Shown here: positions 1 through 11,858 of the stretch, piece after piece
Layout of the letters: each line of letters opens with the position of its first letter
How positions within the stretch are numbered: the stretch's first letter is position 1
NCBI RefSeq assembly: GCF_005281615.1
Contig: NZ_SZZM01000001.1
Span: 919,001-983,000 of the forward strand
Origin: Rhodoligotrophos defluvii
GTDB lineage: Bacteria > Pseudomonadota > Alphaproteobacteria > Rhizobiales > Im1
DNA length: 64,000 bases
Direction of reading: 5' to 3'
Program-made: the position numbers and the translations under genes
Notes under the pieces: model-generated
Database searches by the model: none
The model's input: the letters and a program-made list of their open reading frames with translations, nothing else
What the model was told of the DNA's origin: nothing

Positions 1-905
1 CACAGGCGCCAGGCGGAATGCATGGCAACGATCCCGCCGGTGAGGTTGCGGTACTTCACCTGGGCGAACCCCGCGGCCGCAATCATGGCTTTGAAGGCTT
101 CCTGGTTGGGGAAGGTGCGTATGCTCTCGACCAAATATCGGTAGGGCGCGCCGTCGCCGGTCACCACCTTGCCCATGGCCGGTATGGCGGTGAAAGAATA
201 GATCTCGTAGAGCGCCGCGAGGCCCGGGACATCCACCTCCGAGAACTCGAGGCAAAGGAAGCGGCCGCCCGGCTTCAGCACCCGGTAGGCTTCCGCCAGG
301 GCCTTGTCGATATGCGTGACATTGCGGATGCCGAACGCAATCGTATAGGCATCGAAGCTCTTGTCCGGGAACGGCAATGCCTCCGCGTTGCCGACAGTGA
401 ACCGGCAGCGGCTTGCGAGACTTGGCGCGCTCTGCACGGGCCGTCCGCGTCCTGCGAAACGGCGGGTAAAGTCCAGGGCACGAAGGCGCGGCACGCCGGT
501 CTCCCGACTGCCGGCTTCGCGGCCGGCCTCCTCGCGCAGGCGCCGCTGGCCTTCGGCGGCCATGTCGAAGGAAATGTCGCTGAGGGTGACCTGGACGCCG
601 CTGCCACCCTGCTCCAGGATGCGCTGAGCGACGTCGCCCGTGCCGCCGGCCACGTCCAGCACGTGAAAGGGCCGCCCGCCCGTCGGCGGAGCGAGCCATG
701 TCACCATCTCGTCCTTCCACAGACGGTGTAGGCCGCCGGACATGAGATCGTTCATCACGTCGTAGCGGCGCGCCACCTTGGCAAACACGTCATTGACCAG
801 GCGCTGCTTGTCGCCCACGGCCACCGTGCGATAGCCGAATGATGCCGTTGCGGCCGCCGCATCGCGCGGCCCCTGCGGAGCCTTATCGTCTGGAGCTTCG
901 TTCAT
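1..905 (-). CDS. ubiE: Demethylmenaquinone/ubiquinone C-methyltransferase UbiE (stop codon cut by window edge)
   Basis: SAM-dependent C-methyltransferase of ubiquinone biosynthesis. Reading down from an ATG at 905, the frame is open to the window edge and gives 301 codons. The SAM-binding glycine motif [10 protein letters not shown] lies near residue 83. It is followed by the UbiE signatures [13 protein letters not shown] and FGIRNVT, then a PGG-containing strand (RVLKPGGR). The C-terminus ends HSAWRL, as in UbiE proteins, and the last two bases are TG, so a TGA stop probably falls one base outside the window. The protein is about 50 residues longer than the usual 250: it has a polar N-terminal extension and an Arg/Glu-rich insertion of about 20 residues (around 120-160). 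It is divergent from mutM, with a 107-base shared upstream region. Confidence 0.9.
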   Translation of the reverse strand, partial: MNEAPDDKAPQGPRDAAAATASFGYRTVAVGDKQRLVNDVFAKVARRYDVMNDLMSGGLHRLWKDEMVTWLAPPTGGRPFHVLDVAGGTGDVAQRILEQGGSGVQVTLSDISFDMAAEGQRRLREEAGREAGSRETGVPRLRALDFTRRFAGRGRPVQSAPSLASRCRFTVGNAEALPFPDKSFDAYTIAFGIRNVTHIDKALAEAYRVLKPGGRFLCLEFSEVDVPGLAALYEIYSFTAIPAMGKVVTGDGAPYRYLVESIRTFPNQEAFKAMIAAAGFAQVKYRNLTGGIVAMHSAWRL

Positions 906-1012
906 TGCCGGCGACCATAGCGCAGCATGTCATGCAATTCTATTGGCACGCGCGTATGCTCGGCGTAATCCTGCCGCTATGGTCAACTTGCCGAGCTGCG
1001 AGATCTCACGGC

Positions 1013-1888
1013 ATGCCTGAGCTGCCCGAGGTAGAGACGGTCCGGCGTGGCCTTGCCGGTGTGATGGCAGGCCATCGCATCGACCGGCTGGAGCTGCGCC
1101 GGCACGATCTGCGCTTTCCCTTTCCGCCCGACTTTCGCCAGCGCCTCCAGGGCGCGCGGGTCGAGCGTATCGACCGCCGCGCCAAATATCTGCTGGGCCT
1201 CACCGATCGTGGCGACGTTCTGATCATGCATCTCGGCATGTCCGGCCGCTTCACCATCGTGCCGCCGGAAGGTCAGGCGCGAAAGCCGGGCACGTTCTAC
1301 CATGCGGCTGCGGCAGGCGCCGGCGAAGGCCCCCATGATCACGTGATCTTCGCCATGGATGACGGAACCCGCATCGTCTATGCCGACCCGCGCCGGTTCG
1401 GCATCATGGATCTTGCCGTTGAGGAGGAGCTTGCCGCTCACAGACTGCTCAAGGACATCGGCATGGAGCCGTTGGACGATGCGTTCGATGCCGCCTATCT
1501 GGGCGCGCGCTTCGCCGGCCGGCAGGCGCCGCTGAAGGCCGCGCTGCTCGACCAGCGCATCATCGCGGGGCTCGGCAATATATATGTGTGCGAGGCATTG
1601 TTCCGGGCCGGACTGTCGCCGGAGCGCAAGGCGGGATCACTCTCGCCGCAAGGGCTCGAGCGGCTTGTCGGCAGCATCAAGGCCGTGTTGCAGGACGCGA
1701 TTGCCGCAGGCGGCTCCTCGCTGCGCGACTATGCCCAGGCCAATGGCGAGCTTGGCTATTTTCAACACACGTTCGAGGTCTATGACCGGGAAGGCCAACC
1801 CTGCCGGCGCGGCGGCTGCGGCGGGACGGTCGAGCGCGTCGTGCAGAGTGGACGTTCCACCTTCTATTGCCGAACCTGCCAGCGTTGA
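1013..1888 (+). CDS. mutM: Formamidopyrimidine-DNA glycosylase (Fpg/MutM)
   Basis: Bifunctional base-excision repair enzyme that removes 8-oxoguanine and formamidopyrimidines and nicks the abasic site. The start is fixed by the mature N-terminus [14 protein letters not shown]: Pro2 is the Schiff-base nucleophile and Glu3 the proton donor. The frame stays open upstream to 839, but no family member carries that extension. The lesion-recognition segment [19 protein letters not shown] is intact. The C-terminal zinc finger has four Cys (CX4C then CX2C, ending YCRTCQR). At 291 residues the length is normal. It lies 107 bases from the divergent ubiE and 69 bases before the enoyl-CoA hydratase gene. 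Confidence 0.96.
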   Translation: MPELPEVETVRRGLAGVMAGHRIDRLELRRHDLRFPFPPDFRQRLQGARVERIDRRAKYLLGLTDRGDVLIMHLGMSGRFTIVPPEGQARKPGTFYHAAAAGAGEGPHDHVIFAMDDGTRIVYADPRRFGIMDLAVEEELAAHRLLKDIGMEPLDDAFDAAYLGARFAGRQAPLKAALLDQRIIAGLGNIYVCEALFRAGLSPERKAGSLSPQGLERLVGSIKAVLQDAIAAGGSSLRDYAQANGELGYFQHTFEVYDREGQPCRRGGCGGTVERVVQSGRSTFYCRTCQR

Positions 1889-1957
1889 CGGGCCGGTTGC
1901 ATGGCGGCCGATCTTGGCTAGAGTGACGCCACACTCAGGGAAGAGCAGGGAAATTCG

Positions 1958-2731
1958 ATGGCTTACGAGAACATCATCGTTGAGATGCGCGGCCGCGTCG
2001 GCCTGATCACCCTCAACCGTCCGAAGGCGCTCAACGCGCTGAACACGGCTTTGATGAACGAGCTGATCCAGGCCCTGGCCGAATTCGACGCCGATGACAG
2101 GATCGGCTGCATCGTGCTGACCGGCAGCGACAAGGCCTTTGCCGCCGGCGCCGATATCAAGGAGATGCAGACCAAGACCTATATGGAAGCCTATAAGGGG
2201 GACTTTCTGACCTCCTGGGACAAGGTGTCCCAAACCCGCAAGCCCATCGTCGCGGCCGTTGCCGGCTACGCCTTGGGCGGTGGCTGCGAGCTCGCGATGA
2301 TGTGCGATTTCATCATCGCCGCCGAGAGTGCGAAGTTCGGCCAGCCCGAGATCACCCTTGGGGTGATGCCCGGCGCCGGCGGCACCCAGCGCCTGACCCG
2401 CTTCGTCGGCAAGTCGAAGGCCATGGACATGGTGCTGACCGGCCGCATGATGGACGCGGCCGAGGCCGAGCGTTCCGGCTTGGTCAGCCGTGTCGTGCCG
2501 GCGGATTCCCTGCTGGACGAGGCCATGAAGGCGGCGGAGAAGATTGCCGGTTTCTCCCTGCCGATCGTGATGCTGGCGAAGGAGGCGGTGAACCGCGCCT
2601 ATGAGACCACCCTTGCCGAGGGGGTGCGTTTCGAAAGGCGCGTCTTCCAGTCCATGTTCGCGACCGAGGACCAGAAGGAGGGCATGACTGCCTTCATCGA
2701 CAAGCGGCAGCCAAACTTCAAGAACCGCTGA
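1958..2731 (+). CDS. Enoyl-CoA hydratase (crotonase family)
   Basis: Hydrates 2-enoyl-CoA to 3-hydroxyacyl-CoA in fatty-acid or branched-chain acid beta-oxidation. At 257 residues it has the standard crotonase length. The oxyanion-hole segments are [10 protein letters not shown] (around 63-72) and the glycine-rich [12 protein letters not shown] (around 103-114). Both expected catalytic glutamates are present, one in GGGCE and one in [15 protein letters not shown], which points to a true hydratase rather than an isomerase. The C-terminal trimerisation helices end in KRQPNFKNR. The start ATG follows AGGGAAGAGCAGGG, a good ribosome binding site. Homologues at this place between mutM and rpsT are common in Rhizobiales. 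Confidence 0.93.
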   Translation: MAYENIIVEMRGRVGLITLNRPKALNALNTALMNELIQALAEFDADDRIGCIVLTGSDKAFAAGADIKEMQTKTYMEAYKGDFLTSWDKVSQTRKPIVAAVAGYALGGGCELAMMCDFIIAAESAKFGQPEITLGVMPGAGGTQRLTRFVGKSKAMDMVLTGRMMDAAEAERSGLVSRVVPADSLLDEAMKAAEKIAGFSLPIVMLAKEAVNRAYETTLAEGVRFERRVFQSMFATEDQKEGMTAFIDKRQPNFKNR

Positions 2732-2732
2732 G

Positions 2733-2761
2733 TTGACGCTCGCGCTGGTCCCCGGTATAAG
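2733..2761 (+). promoter_or_regulatory. Sigma-70 type promoter of rpsT
   Basis: TTGACG (2733-2738) and TATAAG (2756-2761) are separated by exactly 17 bases, close to the housekeeping consensus. The -35 box directly follows the enoyl-CoA hydratase stop codon, and the rpsT start is 73 bases past the -10 box. This gives the ribosomal protein gene its own promoter. Confidence 0.7.
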
Positions 2762-2834
2762 CGCCGCGTGAGCGGGTCTCGTGTCGTCGTGCCGGCGCCC
2801 GCAAGCTATTTCCGTTCAAGAAGGAACTGTCGTC

Positions 2835-3101
2835 ATGGCCAACACGCGTTCGGCTAAGAAGGCTATCCGCCAGGCGCAAAGGCGTACGGCGATCAATGGC
2901 GCGCGCCGTAGCCGCGTGAGGACCTTCGTCCGCAAGGTCGAAGAGGCGATCGCCGGCGGCGACCGCAATGCGGCAGAGGAAGCGTTGAGAGCTGCGCAAC
3001 CCGAAATTGTGCGCGGCGCAAACAAGGGCGTGCTGCATCACAACGCCGCCGCGCGCAAGATTTCACGTCTGGCGCACCGTATTAAGTCTATGCCAGCCTG
3101 A
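2835..3101 (+). CDS. rpsT: 30S ribosomal protein S20
   Basis: Primary 16S rRNA-binding protein of the small subunit. The 88-residue product begins [17 protein letters not shown] and is Lys/Arg-rich and helical, with the conserved C-terminal part [16 protein letters not shown]. The same frame is open back to 2781, but the S20 N-terminus and the purine-rich stretch AAGAAGGAAC just upstream fix the start at 2835. It is flanked by its own promoter and by a hairpin terminator, so it is probably monocistronic. The rpsT-dnaA neighbourhood is typical of Rhizobiales. Confidence 0.96.
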   Translation: MANTRSAKKAIRQAQRRTAINGARRSRVRTFVRKVEEAIAGGDRNAAEEALRAAQPEIVRGANKGVLHHNAAARKISRLAHRIKSMPA

Positions 3102-3121
3102 CATCACACGGCAATATGAAT

Positions 3122-3154
3122 GAGGACGTGACCGGGAAACCGGCACGTCCTTTT
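3122..3154 (+). terminator. Rho-independent terminator after rpsT
   Basis: The arms GGACGTG and CACGTCC (3124-3130 and 3144-3150) pair perfectly. An inner CCGG/CCGG stem closes a GAAA loop, with one bulged A. TTTTCATTTT follows immediately. The hairpin begins 22 bases after the rpsT stop codon. Confidence 0.85.
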
Positions 3155-3831
3155 CATTTTCAGATTACTCCGTATAAAGATTTGTCATAATTTCCGCCGC
3201 CAGAACAAGTGGTTATCGGCATCCCCTCGGCAGGTGCCGCCGAACCCGTCCGCGGCAGGTGTGTAAAAAATAGGGAAATAAGCAAACCGCAGTTTTCCGC
3301 CATTTTTCCACTACCTTTTTTGGTACTGCCGATTCATATGACGACTCAATAACTTGTTAATGGGTTGCTCCTTCTTGGCACCCTGCTCCACCATGCAAAT
3401 ATACGTCCGTATACTGACGTATTGAATCGTTGCCTGTTGTCATGCTCACCGCCTCCGTGTAAGGTCACCAAGCGCTTCAGGGGACCGGCCAAGAAGAACA
3501 CGGCGCCGGGACCTCGCTGAAGTGGCGTCACCAGTGGCAGGACGGTCGGCAGGCTGGTTCATCTGCGTTTCCGCTCGGTCTTCCGCCACGTCAAAATGCG
3601 CGTATTGGTTGTTTTGGTCTGGCGCCCTTGTGGCACCGGAACGGGGGATTTGTGCACGGTCGAACAGGGAGTTTTTGAATACGGAAGGGGGCAGGGCGCC
3701 GGCCAATAAGCCGCGCTCGGCGGGCGAGTTTTTCTTTAGCACCAGCTGAGCTGATTAGGGTGGGCGTGGCCATCGCGTCGGCCTGATGAGTTATCGGCGC
3801 TGCTCCTGGCAGCGCGAGAGGGGTTTGTCTG
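3155..3831 (+). other. Non-coding rpsT-dnaA gap; dnaA control region, possible origin-proximal
   Basis: About 680 bases without a convincing gene. The short frames here lack a family motif and a good start. The first half is AT-rich relative to the window (3180-3420). It holds two GANTC sites (3331-3335 and 3343-3347), the target of the alphaproteobacterial methylase CcrM. It also has an inverted repeat ATACG-TC-CGTAT near 3401-3412 and a possible promoter with TTGGCA at 3375-3380 and ATATAC near 3399-3404. No perfect DnaA box (TTATNCACA) was found. The two closest words, TTATCGGCA near 3212 and TTATCGGCG near 3791, differ at the diagnostic positions. In other alphaproteobacteria GANTC methylation times dnaA transcription, which is a plausible role here. 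Confidence 0.5.
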
Positions 3832-5511
3832 ATGAAGAGCGTGGGGTCGGTTCAAACTTTGCAATTTTTGCAGAAATCGGGGGCGGGCGGTCCAGATCAT
3901 TGGCAGGCATCTGATAGCGTGGACCCCTTAAAGGCCCGCTCAGGGGCGGCTGTCTTCTCACCATCGGGCTCTCCAGCCACATCGGCAGGCGTTGCAAGCA
4001 GGGGGGACCAGGGCGTGGCATTTGACGAGTCTAGGTCTGGCGATCTTGCGGCGGCGTGGGGACGCATCTCCGACCGGCTCAGAGCGGAACTCGGCGAGGA
4101 CCTCTTCTCGAGCTGGTTCGCCCGCATGGAAATCGAGGAACGGTCGGGCGCCCGGCTCGTCGTATCGGTGTCTACCCAATTCTTGCGCAACTGGGTCCAG
4201 TCCCACTACCTGGACAAGCTGGTGATGCTCGCTGATGCTGAACTGGGCGGCATCAAGGAGGTTCAGATCCGCGTGCGAAGCCGTGGCACACCCGTGCGCA
4301 TCGTGCGCTCCGAAGCAAGTGGCGAAAGCCGGCAGCCCTCGCAGAAGGCGGCGGCCAACATCTCCGCTGTCGCCCCGGTGTCACAGGCGCAGCGCGTCCC
4401 TGCCGCTTCCGCTGCAGCATCGGATAGCGACGGGCGCACCGCTAGCGGCGGCGGGCTCGACCGTGGCAGCCCGCTTGACCCGGATCTCACCTTCGACACC
4501 TTCCTGCTCGGCAAGTCCAACGCACTCGCCCATGCGGCGGCGATGCGGGTGGCGGATGCATGTGTGGACGCGCCGGTCAGCTTCAATCCGCTCTATATCC
4601 ATTCACCCTCCGGCTTCGGGAAAACCCATCTGCTCAATGCCATTGCCTGGCGGGTGCGTGAGACACAGCCGGAACGGCGCGTCATGTTCCTCAGCGCCGA
4701 GCGGTTCATGTACCACTTCATCACCGCGATCCGCGCCCGCGACGTCATCCTGTTCAAGGACCAGTTCCAGTCGGTGGATGTCTTGCTGGTCGACGATTTC
4801 CAGTTCCTGCAGGGCAAGACCATGCTGCAGGAGTTCCTGCACACCTTCAATTCGCTGGTCGATTCCAAGCGGCAGGTGATCGTTGCCGCCGACGTGCCTC
4901 CCACCCAGCTCGACAGTATCGATGCGCGCATGCGCTCGCGCTTGGCGGGCGGGCTGATCGTTGACATTCAACCACCCGAGCTCGAGCTGAGGCGTCGCAT
5001 TCTGCACGCGCGGCTCATCGAGGCGATCAGGCGGGATCCGTCCGTGGCCGTGCCCGACGACGTGGTCGAGTTCATCGCCAACCGGGTCAATGGCGGTGGG
5101 CGCGAGCTCGAAGGGGCGCTGATCCGGGTGATCGCCCATCAGCAGCTGGTTCAGGCGCCCATGTCGGTCGATCTTGCTGCGTCCGCTTTGCGCGATCTGG
5201 TGCAGAGCGCGGAAGTGCAGCGGATCAAGATCGACGACATCATGCGGGTGGTCGGCCGCCACTACAACGTTGCCAAGGTGGACCTTCTGTCGCCGCGGCG
5301 CGCCCGTTCGATCGTGCGCCCGCGCCAGGTCGGCATGTATCTGGCGAAACGTCTCACCTCGCGTTCGTTGCCGGAAATCGGCCGGCGGTTCGGTGGGCGT
5401 GATCACTCCACCGTTCTCCATGCCGTTCGCAAGGTCGAGGAGCTGCTGCAGAAGGATGAGCAGCTGCAGCGCGAGATCGTGCTGCTCACCAAGCTTCTGG
5501 AGCAGCCCTGA
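3832..5511 (+). CDS. dnaA: Chromosomal replication initiator DnaA
   Basis: AAA+ ATPase that opens the replication origin. Domain I (about 71-150, AAWGRISDRLRAELGEDLF) is followed by a low-complexity linker (about 155-215). The ATPase domain starts near LTFDTFLLGKSN (220). Walker A is SPSGFGKTH (258-266) and Walker B is LLVDDFQF (318-325). Domain IV ends with the DnaA-box-binding helix-turn-helix and the signature FGGRDHSTVLHAVRKVE. The 559-residue length includes about 70 extra N-terminal residues; rhizobial DnaA proteins often have such an extension. The ATG at 3832 follows GAGAGGGG at a suitable distance, but an internal start cannot be excluded. It heads the dnaA-dnaN-recF-gyrB series. Confidence 0.96.
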   Translation: MKSVGSVQTLQFLQKSGAGGPDHWQASDSVDPLKARSGAAVFSPSGSPATSAGVASRGDQGVAFDESRSGDLAAAWGRISDRLRAELGEDLFSSWFARMEIEERSGARLVVSVSTQFLRNWVQSHYLDKLVMLADAELGGIKEVQIRVRSRGTPVRIVRSEASGESRQPSQKAAANISAVAPVSQAQRVPAASAAASDSDGRTASGGGLDRGSPLDPDLTFDTFLLGKSNALAHAAAMRVADACVDAPVSFNPLYIHSPSGFGKTHLLNAIAWRVRETQPERRVMFLSAERFMYHFITAIRARDVILFKDQFQSVDVLLVDDFQFLQGKTMLQEFLHTFNSLVDSKRQVIVAADVPPTQLDSIDARMRSRLAGGLIVDIQPPELELRRRILHARLIEAIRRDPSVAVPDDVVEFIANRVNGGGRELEGALIRVIAHQQLVQAPMSVDLAASALRDLVQSAEVQRIKIDDIMRVVGRHYNVAKVDLLSPRRARSIVRPRQVGMYLAKRLTSRSLPEIGRRFGGRDHSTVLHAVRKVEELLQKDEQLQREIVLLTKLLEQP

Positions 5512-5696
5512 GCCCGAATGATGCGCAGCGCCCCGGGGCTTGTGATCGCTGCCAATCCGGGGCACATTCCCATGAGAGACACGCCATCCTGCCATGCACG
5601 TGCGGAATATCGCGCTGCGGAAGGAACCCGCATCGGCGCGGACCGGGCGGCACGGCGGCATTGCGGAATGGGCAAGAGAGGAGCTGAGTTGCGGCC

Positions 5697-6815
5697 ATGA
5701 AGGTCACCATTGAGCGGGCGGCCTTTCTCAAGGCGCTGAACCACGTTCAGAGCGTGGTGGAGCGGCGCAACACCATACCGATTCTATCGAACGTGCTGAT
5801 CCATGCCCACCAAGGCGAGATCCGCTTGAGCGCCACCGATCTCGATGTGGAAGTCATCGAAACCGTGGCGGCCGACGTGGCACAGGGCGGCGCGACCACC
5901 GCGCCCGCTCATATGATGCACGACATCGTGCGCAAGCTGCCGGAAGGCACGCAGCTCCAAATCGAGCAGGGGGCCGATACCGGTCGGGTGGCGATTTTCG
6001 CCGGTCGGTCGCGGTTTTCACTGCAGGCGCTGCCGGCGGAGGAGTTCCCCGATATCACCGCGGGAGAGTTCTCGAACAGCTTCACCGTCCAGGCGGCCGA
6101 CCTCAAGACCATGATCGAGCGCACCCGCTTTGCGATCTCAACCGAGGAGACCCGCTATTATCTCAACGGCATTTACCTCCATGCCGTCCGGGCCGATGGC
6201 GGCGACAAGCTGCGGGCTGTGGCGACCGACGGTCATCGCCTCGCCCAGTTCGAGCTGCCCCTGCCCGCGGGCGCCGCTGGCATGCCGGGCGTCATCGTGC
6301 CGCGCAAGACCGTGCTCGAAGTGCACCGCTTGATCGAGGACCGGGACGCCACCATCGAGATTGCCCTGTCGCAATCCAAGGTCCGCTTCGGGTTCGATGG
6401 CATCGTGCTCACCTCCAAGCTGATCGACGGAACTTTCCCGGATTACGAACGGGTGATCCCCAAGCACAATGACAAGGTGATGGATGTAGACACCAAGCTG
6501 TTTGCGCAGGCCGTGGATCGGGTGTCGACCATCTCCAGCGAAAAGGGCCGGGCGGTGAAGCTGCACATCGGCAGTGGCAAGGTCGTGCTCACGGTGAACA
6601 ATCCGGATAGCGGCTCGGCGGAGGAGGAGTTGGTCGCCGATTACGACGCGCCGGACCTCGATATCGGCTTCAATGCCCGTTATCTGCTTGACATAGCGGG
6701 CCAGTTGGAGGGCGATACCGCCCGTTTTCTGTTGGCGGACGCGGGCTCGCCGACCGTCATTCGCGACGTGGTGGACGACGCGGCGCTCTATGTGCTGATG
6801 CCGATGCGGGTGTGA
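5697..6815 (+). CDS. dnaN: DNA polymerase III sliding clamp (beta subunit)
   Basis: Ring-shaped processivity clamp that tethers DNA polymerases and repair proteins. The 372 residues match the family length and three-domain pattern. The N-terminus MKVTIERAAFLKALNHVQ, the segment ERRNTIPILSNVLI and the conserved RYYLNGIYLH and ATDGHRLA blocks are present. The C-terminus ends in the canonical YVLMPMRV. The 185 bases between dnaA and dnaN contain no gene. The ATG is preceded by GAGAGGAGC about 13 bases upstream, a slightly long spacing. Confidence 0.97.
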   Translation: MKVTIERAAFLKALNHVQSVVERRNTIPILSNVLIHAHQGEIRLSATDLDVEVIETVAADVAQGGATTAPAHMMHDIVRKLPEGTQLQIEQGADTGRVAIFAGRSRFSLQALPAEEFPDITAGEFSNSFTVQAADLKTMIERTRFAISTEETRYYLNGIYLHAVRADGGDKLRAVATDGHRLAQFELPLPAGAAGMPGVIVPRKTVLEVHRLIEDRDATIEIALSQSKVRFGFDGIVLTSKLIDGTFPDYERVIPKHNDKVMDVDTKLFAQAVDRVSTISSEKGRAVKLHIGSGKVVLTVNNPDSGSAEEELVADYDAPDLDIGFNARYLLDIAGQLEGDTARFLLADAGSPTVIRDVVDDAALYVLMPMRV

Positions 6816-6959
6816 CCTGATAAAGTGCGCTCCAACCCTGCCGGAAGGCGCAGAAAAGCTTGCAGAATCGCTGTGGCGAGGCCATATAACGCTCGGGCAC
6901 TGAGCTCGGCGGATTGAGGTATTTTCGTTCGCAGGATCCTGGTCATTGGAGCGCCGACG

Positions 6960-8162
6960 GTGGCAAAAAACCGCGCTCTGGCGCTGACAAGGCTCACACT
7001 GACCGATTTTCGGAATTATGCGCGTCTACGTCTGGATGTGGATGCGGGTCCCGTTGTGCTGACCGGCCCCAATGGAGCCGGGAAGACCAATCTCCTCGAG
7101 GCGCTGTCGGTGCTGTGCCCCGGGCGGGGGCTGCGCTCGGCGACTTATGCCGACATGGCGCGTCATGACGGTTCCGGCGGTTGGGCCATTGCCGCCGAGC
7201 TCAACGGCCCCCGCGCCGAGCTCCGCGTCGGCACCGCATGGGAAGGCCGGCGGGCCGAACCGGACGACGAAGACGCCTTGGAGATCTCGACCGCTCAGGG
7301 CCGGCAGGTGCGCATCGAGGGCACCAGCCATCGCGGTTCAGGCGCCCTTGCCTCGGTCATCCGCATGGTGTGGATCACACCAGCCATGGACAGGCTGTTC
7401 AACGGACCGGCTGGCGACCGCCGCCGTTTTCTCGACCGGCTGGTGCTCGGCATAGATCCAGACCATGGCAGCCGGGTGCAAGCCTTCGAGAAGCTGATGC
7501 GCGAGCGCAACCGGCTGCTCGAAGACATGCGCGAGGGCCAGCGGCGGGACGGGATCTGGCTCGACGGCATCGAAGCGGCCATGGCCGAGCATGCGGTGGC
7601 CATTGCCGCCGCACGGCGGGCAGCGGTGGATGCGCTGCAGCTCGCCTCCGCCCAGCAGCACGGCGAGGCACATATGGGCGGTTTCCCTTGGGGCATCTTC
7701 CTCATCGAGGGAGAGCTTGAAGCCGCCATTGCCGATTTGCCGGCGGTGGAGGTGGAAGAGCGCTATCGCAGGACCCTCGCCGATACGCGCCTACTGGATG
7801 CCGGTGCTGGCCGTTGCCTGCGCGGACCTCATCGCAGCGACCTCGTCGTGAAGCACGGGCCGAAATCGATGGAGGCCCGCCTTTGCTCCACCGGCGAGCA
7901 GAAGGCGCTTCTGATCGGCATTATCCTCGCCAATGCGCGGATGATCGCGGAAGGCTTCGAGGGCTATGCCCCCATCATGCTGCTGGATGAGGTGGCGGCG
8001 CACCTGGATGAGGAGCGGCGGCGTGGCCTGTTCGAATGCCTGCTGCGGCTTGGCGCCCAGGCTTGGATGACGGGAACGGACGAGACGTTGTTTGCCGCGC
8101 TGCGCGGCGCTGCGCAGTTCTTCAGCGCCCGCGACGGGGCGCTGTGCGAAGCGGTTGCTTGA
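6960..8162 (+). CDS. recF: DNA replication and repair protein RecF
   Basis: SMC-like ATPase that loads RecA at single-strand gaps together with RecO and RecR. The N-terminus carries LTLTDFRNY and the Walker A motif GPNGAGKTN (36-44). The ABC-type signature region contains STGEQKALL, and Walker B is MLLDEVAAHLD near residue 345. The length of 400 is normal. The start is GTG at 6960; no closer ATG fits the RecF N-terminus. It lies between dnaN and gyrB, with 16 bases before the gyrB ATG, so the two are probably co-transcribed. Confidence 0.95.
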   Translation: MAKNRALALTRLTLTDFRNYARLRLDVDAGPVVLTGPNGAGKTNLLEALSVLCPGRGLRSATYADMARHDGSGGWAIAAELNGPRAELRVGTAWEGRRAEPDDEDALEISTAQGRQVRIEGTSHRGSGALASVIRMVWITPAMDRLFNGPAGDRRRFLDRLVLGIDPDHGSRVQAFEKLMRERNRLLEDMREGQRRDGIWLDGIEAAMAEHAVAIAAARRAAVDALQLASAQQHGEAHMGGFPWGIFLIEGELEAAIADLPAVEVEERYRRTLADTRLLDAGAGRCLRGPHRSDLVVKHGPKSMEARLCSTGEQKALLIGIILANARMIAEGFEGYAPIMLLDEVAAHLDEERRRGLFECLLRLGAQAWMTGTDETLFAALRGAAQFFSARDGALCEAVA

Positions 8163-8169
8163 TGGATAG

Positions 8170-10608
<2,439 letters not shown>

Positions 10609-10623
10609 CGAGAGCCCGGGGTC

Positions 10624-11091
10624 TCAGCCGAGCTCCTGGCAGACATCCACCCACTGCGCACCAACCAGAGCGGCCATCCGCTCGGGTGCTATACGCAGGG
10701 CGCTGTGAGTGGAGCCGGCCGCCGGCACCACCTCGTCGAAGGCTTTCAGCGAAACGTCGCAATAGATCGGCAGTGGCGTCTTGAGCCCGAATGGCGAGAC
10801 GCCGCCCACTGGGTGCCCCGTTATCTGCTCCACCTCTCCCGCATCGAGCATGCGCACCTTCCCGCCGAATGCCGCTTTGGCCTTGCGGTTGTCGAGGCGC
10901 GCGTCACCGCGGGTAACCACAAGCAGCACCTGATCGCCCACGCGGAGTGACAGGGTCTTGGCGATCTGCCCGGGAGTGACGCCGTGCCCCGCTGCTGCCA
11001 GCTCGACAGTTGCCGTGCTGACGTCGAGCTCCACAATTGAGATGTCGGGGGCGTGCTGAGCGAGAAAGGCGCGAACAGATTGTACGCTCAT
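10624..11091 (-). CDS. YbaK/EbsC family aminoacyl-tRNA deacylase
   Basis: Editing protein of the YbaK / prolyl-tRNA-synthetase-insertion fold, expected to hydrolyse misacylated tRNA (for example Cys-tRNA-Pro) in trans. The 155 residues span the single domain. Family features are GVTPGQIAKTLSLRVGD, the RKAKAAFGGKVRMLDAGEV segment (the conserved Lys precedes AAFG), GHPVGGVSPFGLK and the closing AAGSTHSALRIAPE. It converges on gyrB, with only 15 bases between the two stop codons. The exact tRNA specificity cannot be read from the sequence. Confidence 0.85.
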   Translation of the reverse strand: MSVQSVRAFLAQHAPDISIVELDVSTATVELAAAGHGVTPGQIAKTLSLRVGDQVLLVVTRGDARLDNRKAKAAFGGKVRMLDAGEVEQITGHPVGGVSPFGLKTPLPIYCDVSLKAFDEVVPAAGSTHSALRIAPERMAALVGAQWVDVCQELG

Positions 11092-11456
11092 GGCTGGTGT
11101 GTTCGTGTGGCGATTGAGGTCCGGTACCGACGCATGCCGAGCCCGAAGGCAACCTATCGTCGCAGCTTGCGCACCGCAAGCCCGCTTGCCGGCCGAACCG
11201 CGTTGACCGGACGCAACCTGCCAACATCATTTAAATTTTGATATTTACACGAGCTACTATGGTGCCTGTTTCGATTGTTAATGTAAACACGGCCACATTT
11301 CCTCCCATTGTTGATGGCAATAACCGCCTAATTGTATGACGAGCCCAGCGGAATATAGACGCTGGAATCCACACAAGACTTAACACATCGCTTCATTCAT
11401 TTCGGAGTGCCTGGCGCGGACGGCCTATGCCCTGCCGCCGGGCGGAGGAGATTTGC
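11092..11456 (+). other. Gene-free upstream region (about 365 bases)
   Basis: This separates the reverse-strand YbaK gene from the small unknown gene at 11457. The section 11220-11400 is AT-rich for this genome and includes two arms, TTTACA near 11255 and TGTAAA near 11282. These could be part of divergent promoters. No convincing -35/-10 pair, terminator or coding frame was recognised. Confidence 0.4.
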
Positions 11457-11699
11457 GTGGAAACCATGATCGAGCTTACACGGTCCGCCCTTGGACATGC
11501 CCGCAAGATGGGTTTGATGCCGCGGATCGCGGCGCTGCGACTTGGCGAATGGGTGGCGAAAGGTGACGTGCTGGAACTGTCCAGCGATGCCCGGTCGGAC
11601 GAATTCATCGTCCGCGGGCGGCGCGTCTGGATCAATCCGGAAGGCGGACAAGCGCTGATTTTCCTGCTCGACTATCCCGCACACCCGGCGCTAAGGTGA
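11457..11699 (+). CDS. Small conserved-looking protein of unknown function (80 aa)
   Basis: The codon use (G/C in most third positions) matches the neighbouring genes, and GGAGGAG (11444-11450) stands six bases before a GTG start, so the frame is probably expressed. An ATG nine bases further in is an alternative. The predicted peptide begins METMIELTRSALGHARKMGL, has a basic segment (FIVRGRRVWINPEG) and ends with a hydrophobic FLLDYPAHPALR. No signal peptide, membrane segment or known catalytic motif is visible. I do not recognise the family. It precedes dapB by about 160 bases. Confidence 0.55.
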   Translation: METMIELTRSALGHARKMGLMPRIAALRLGEWVAKGDVLELSSDARSDEFIVRGRRVWINPEGGQALIFLLDYPAHPALR

Positions 11700-11858
11700 C
11701 GCCGCCTTGCCCGCCCTGGATTGTGGCGCGCAGGCCACCGATCAGTTGCCGGCCCATCGGATCAAGCCTGAAGCAGCACCGGCTTTTGGACAATCCGGTG
11801 CGTCAGCAAAGAACAGAGCGGCGGCGAACCTTGCCGCCGCTTGCGCCGAGGGATGATG

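Noticed and set aside
3446-3749. Overlapping short frames in the rpsT-dnaA gap
   Set aside because: No good start, codon use atypical, no recognisable domain.
3155-3831. DnaA-box cluster marking the origin
   Set aside because: No TTATNCACA match; the best words (TTATCGGCA, TTATCGGCG) miss two diagnostic bases.
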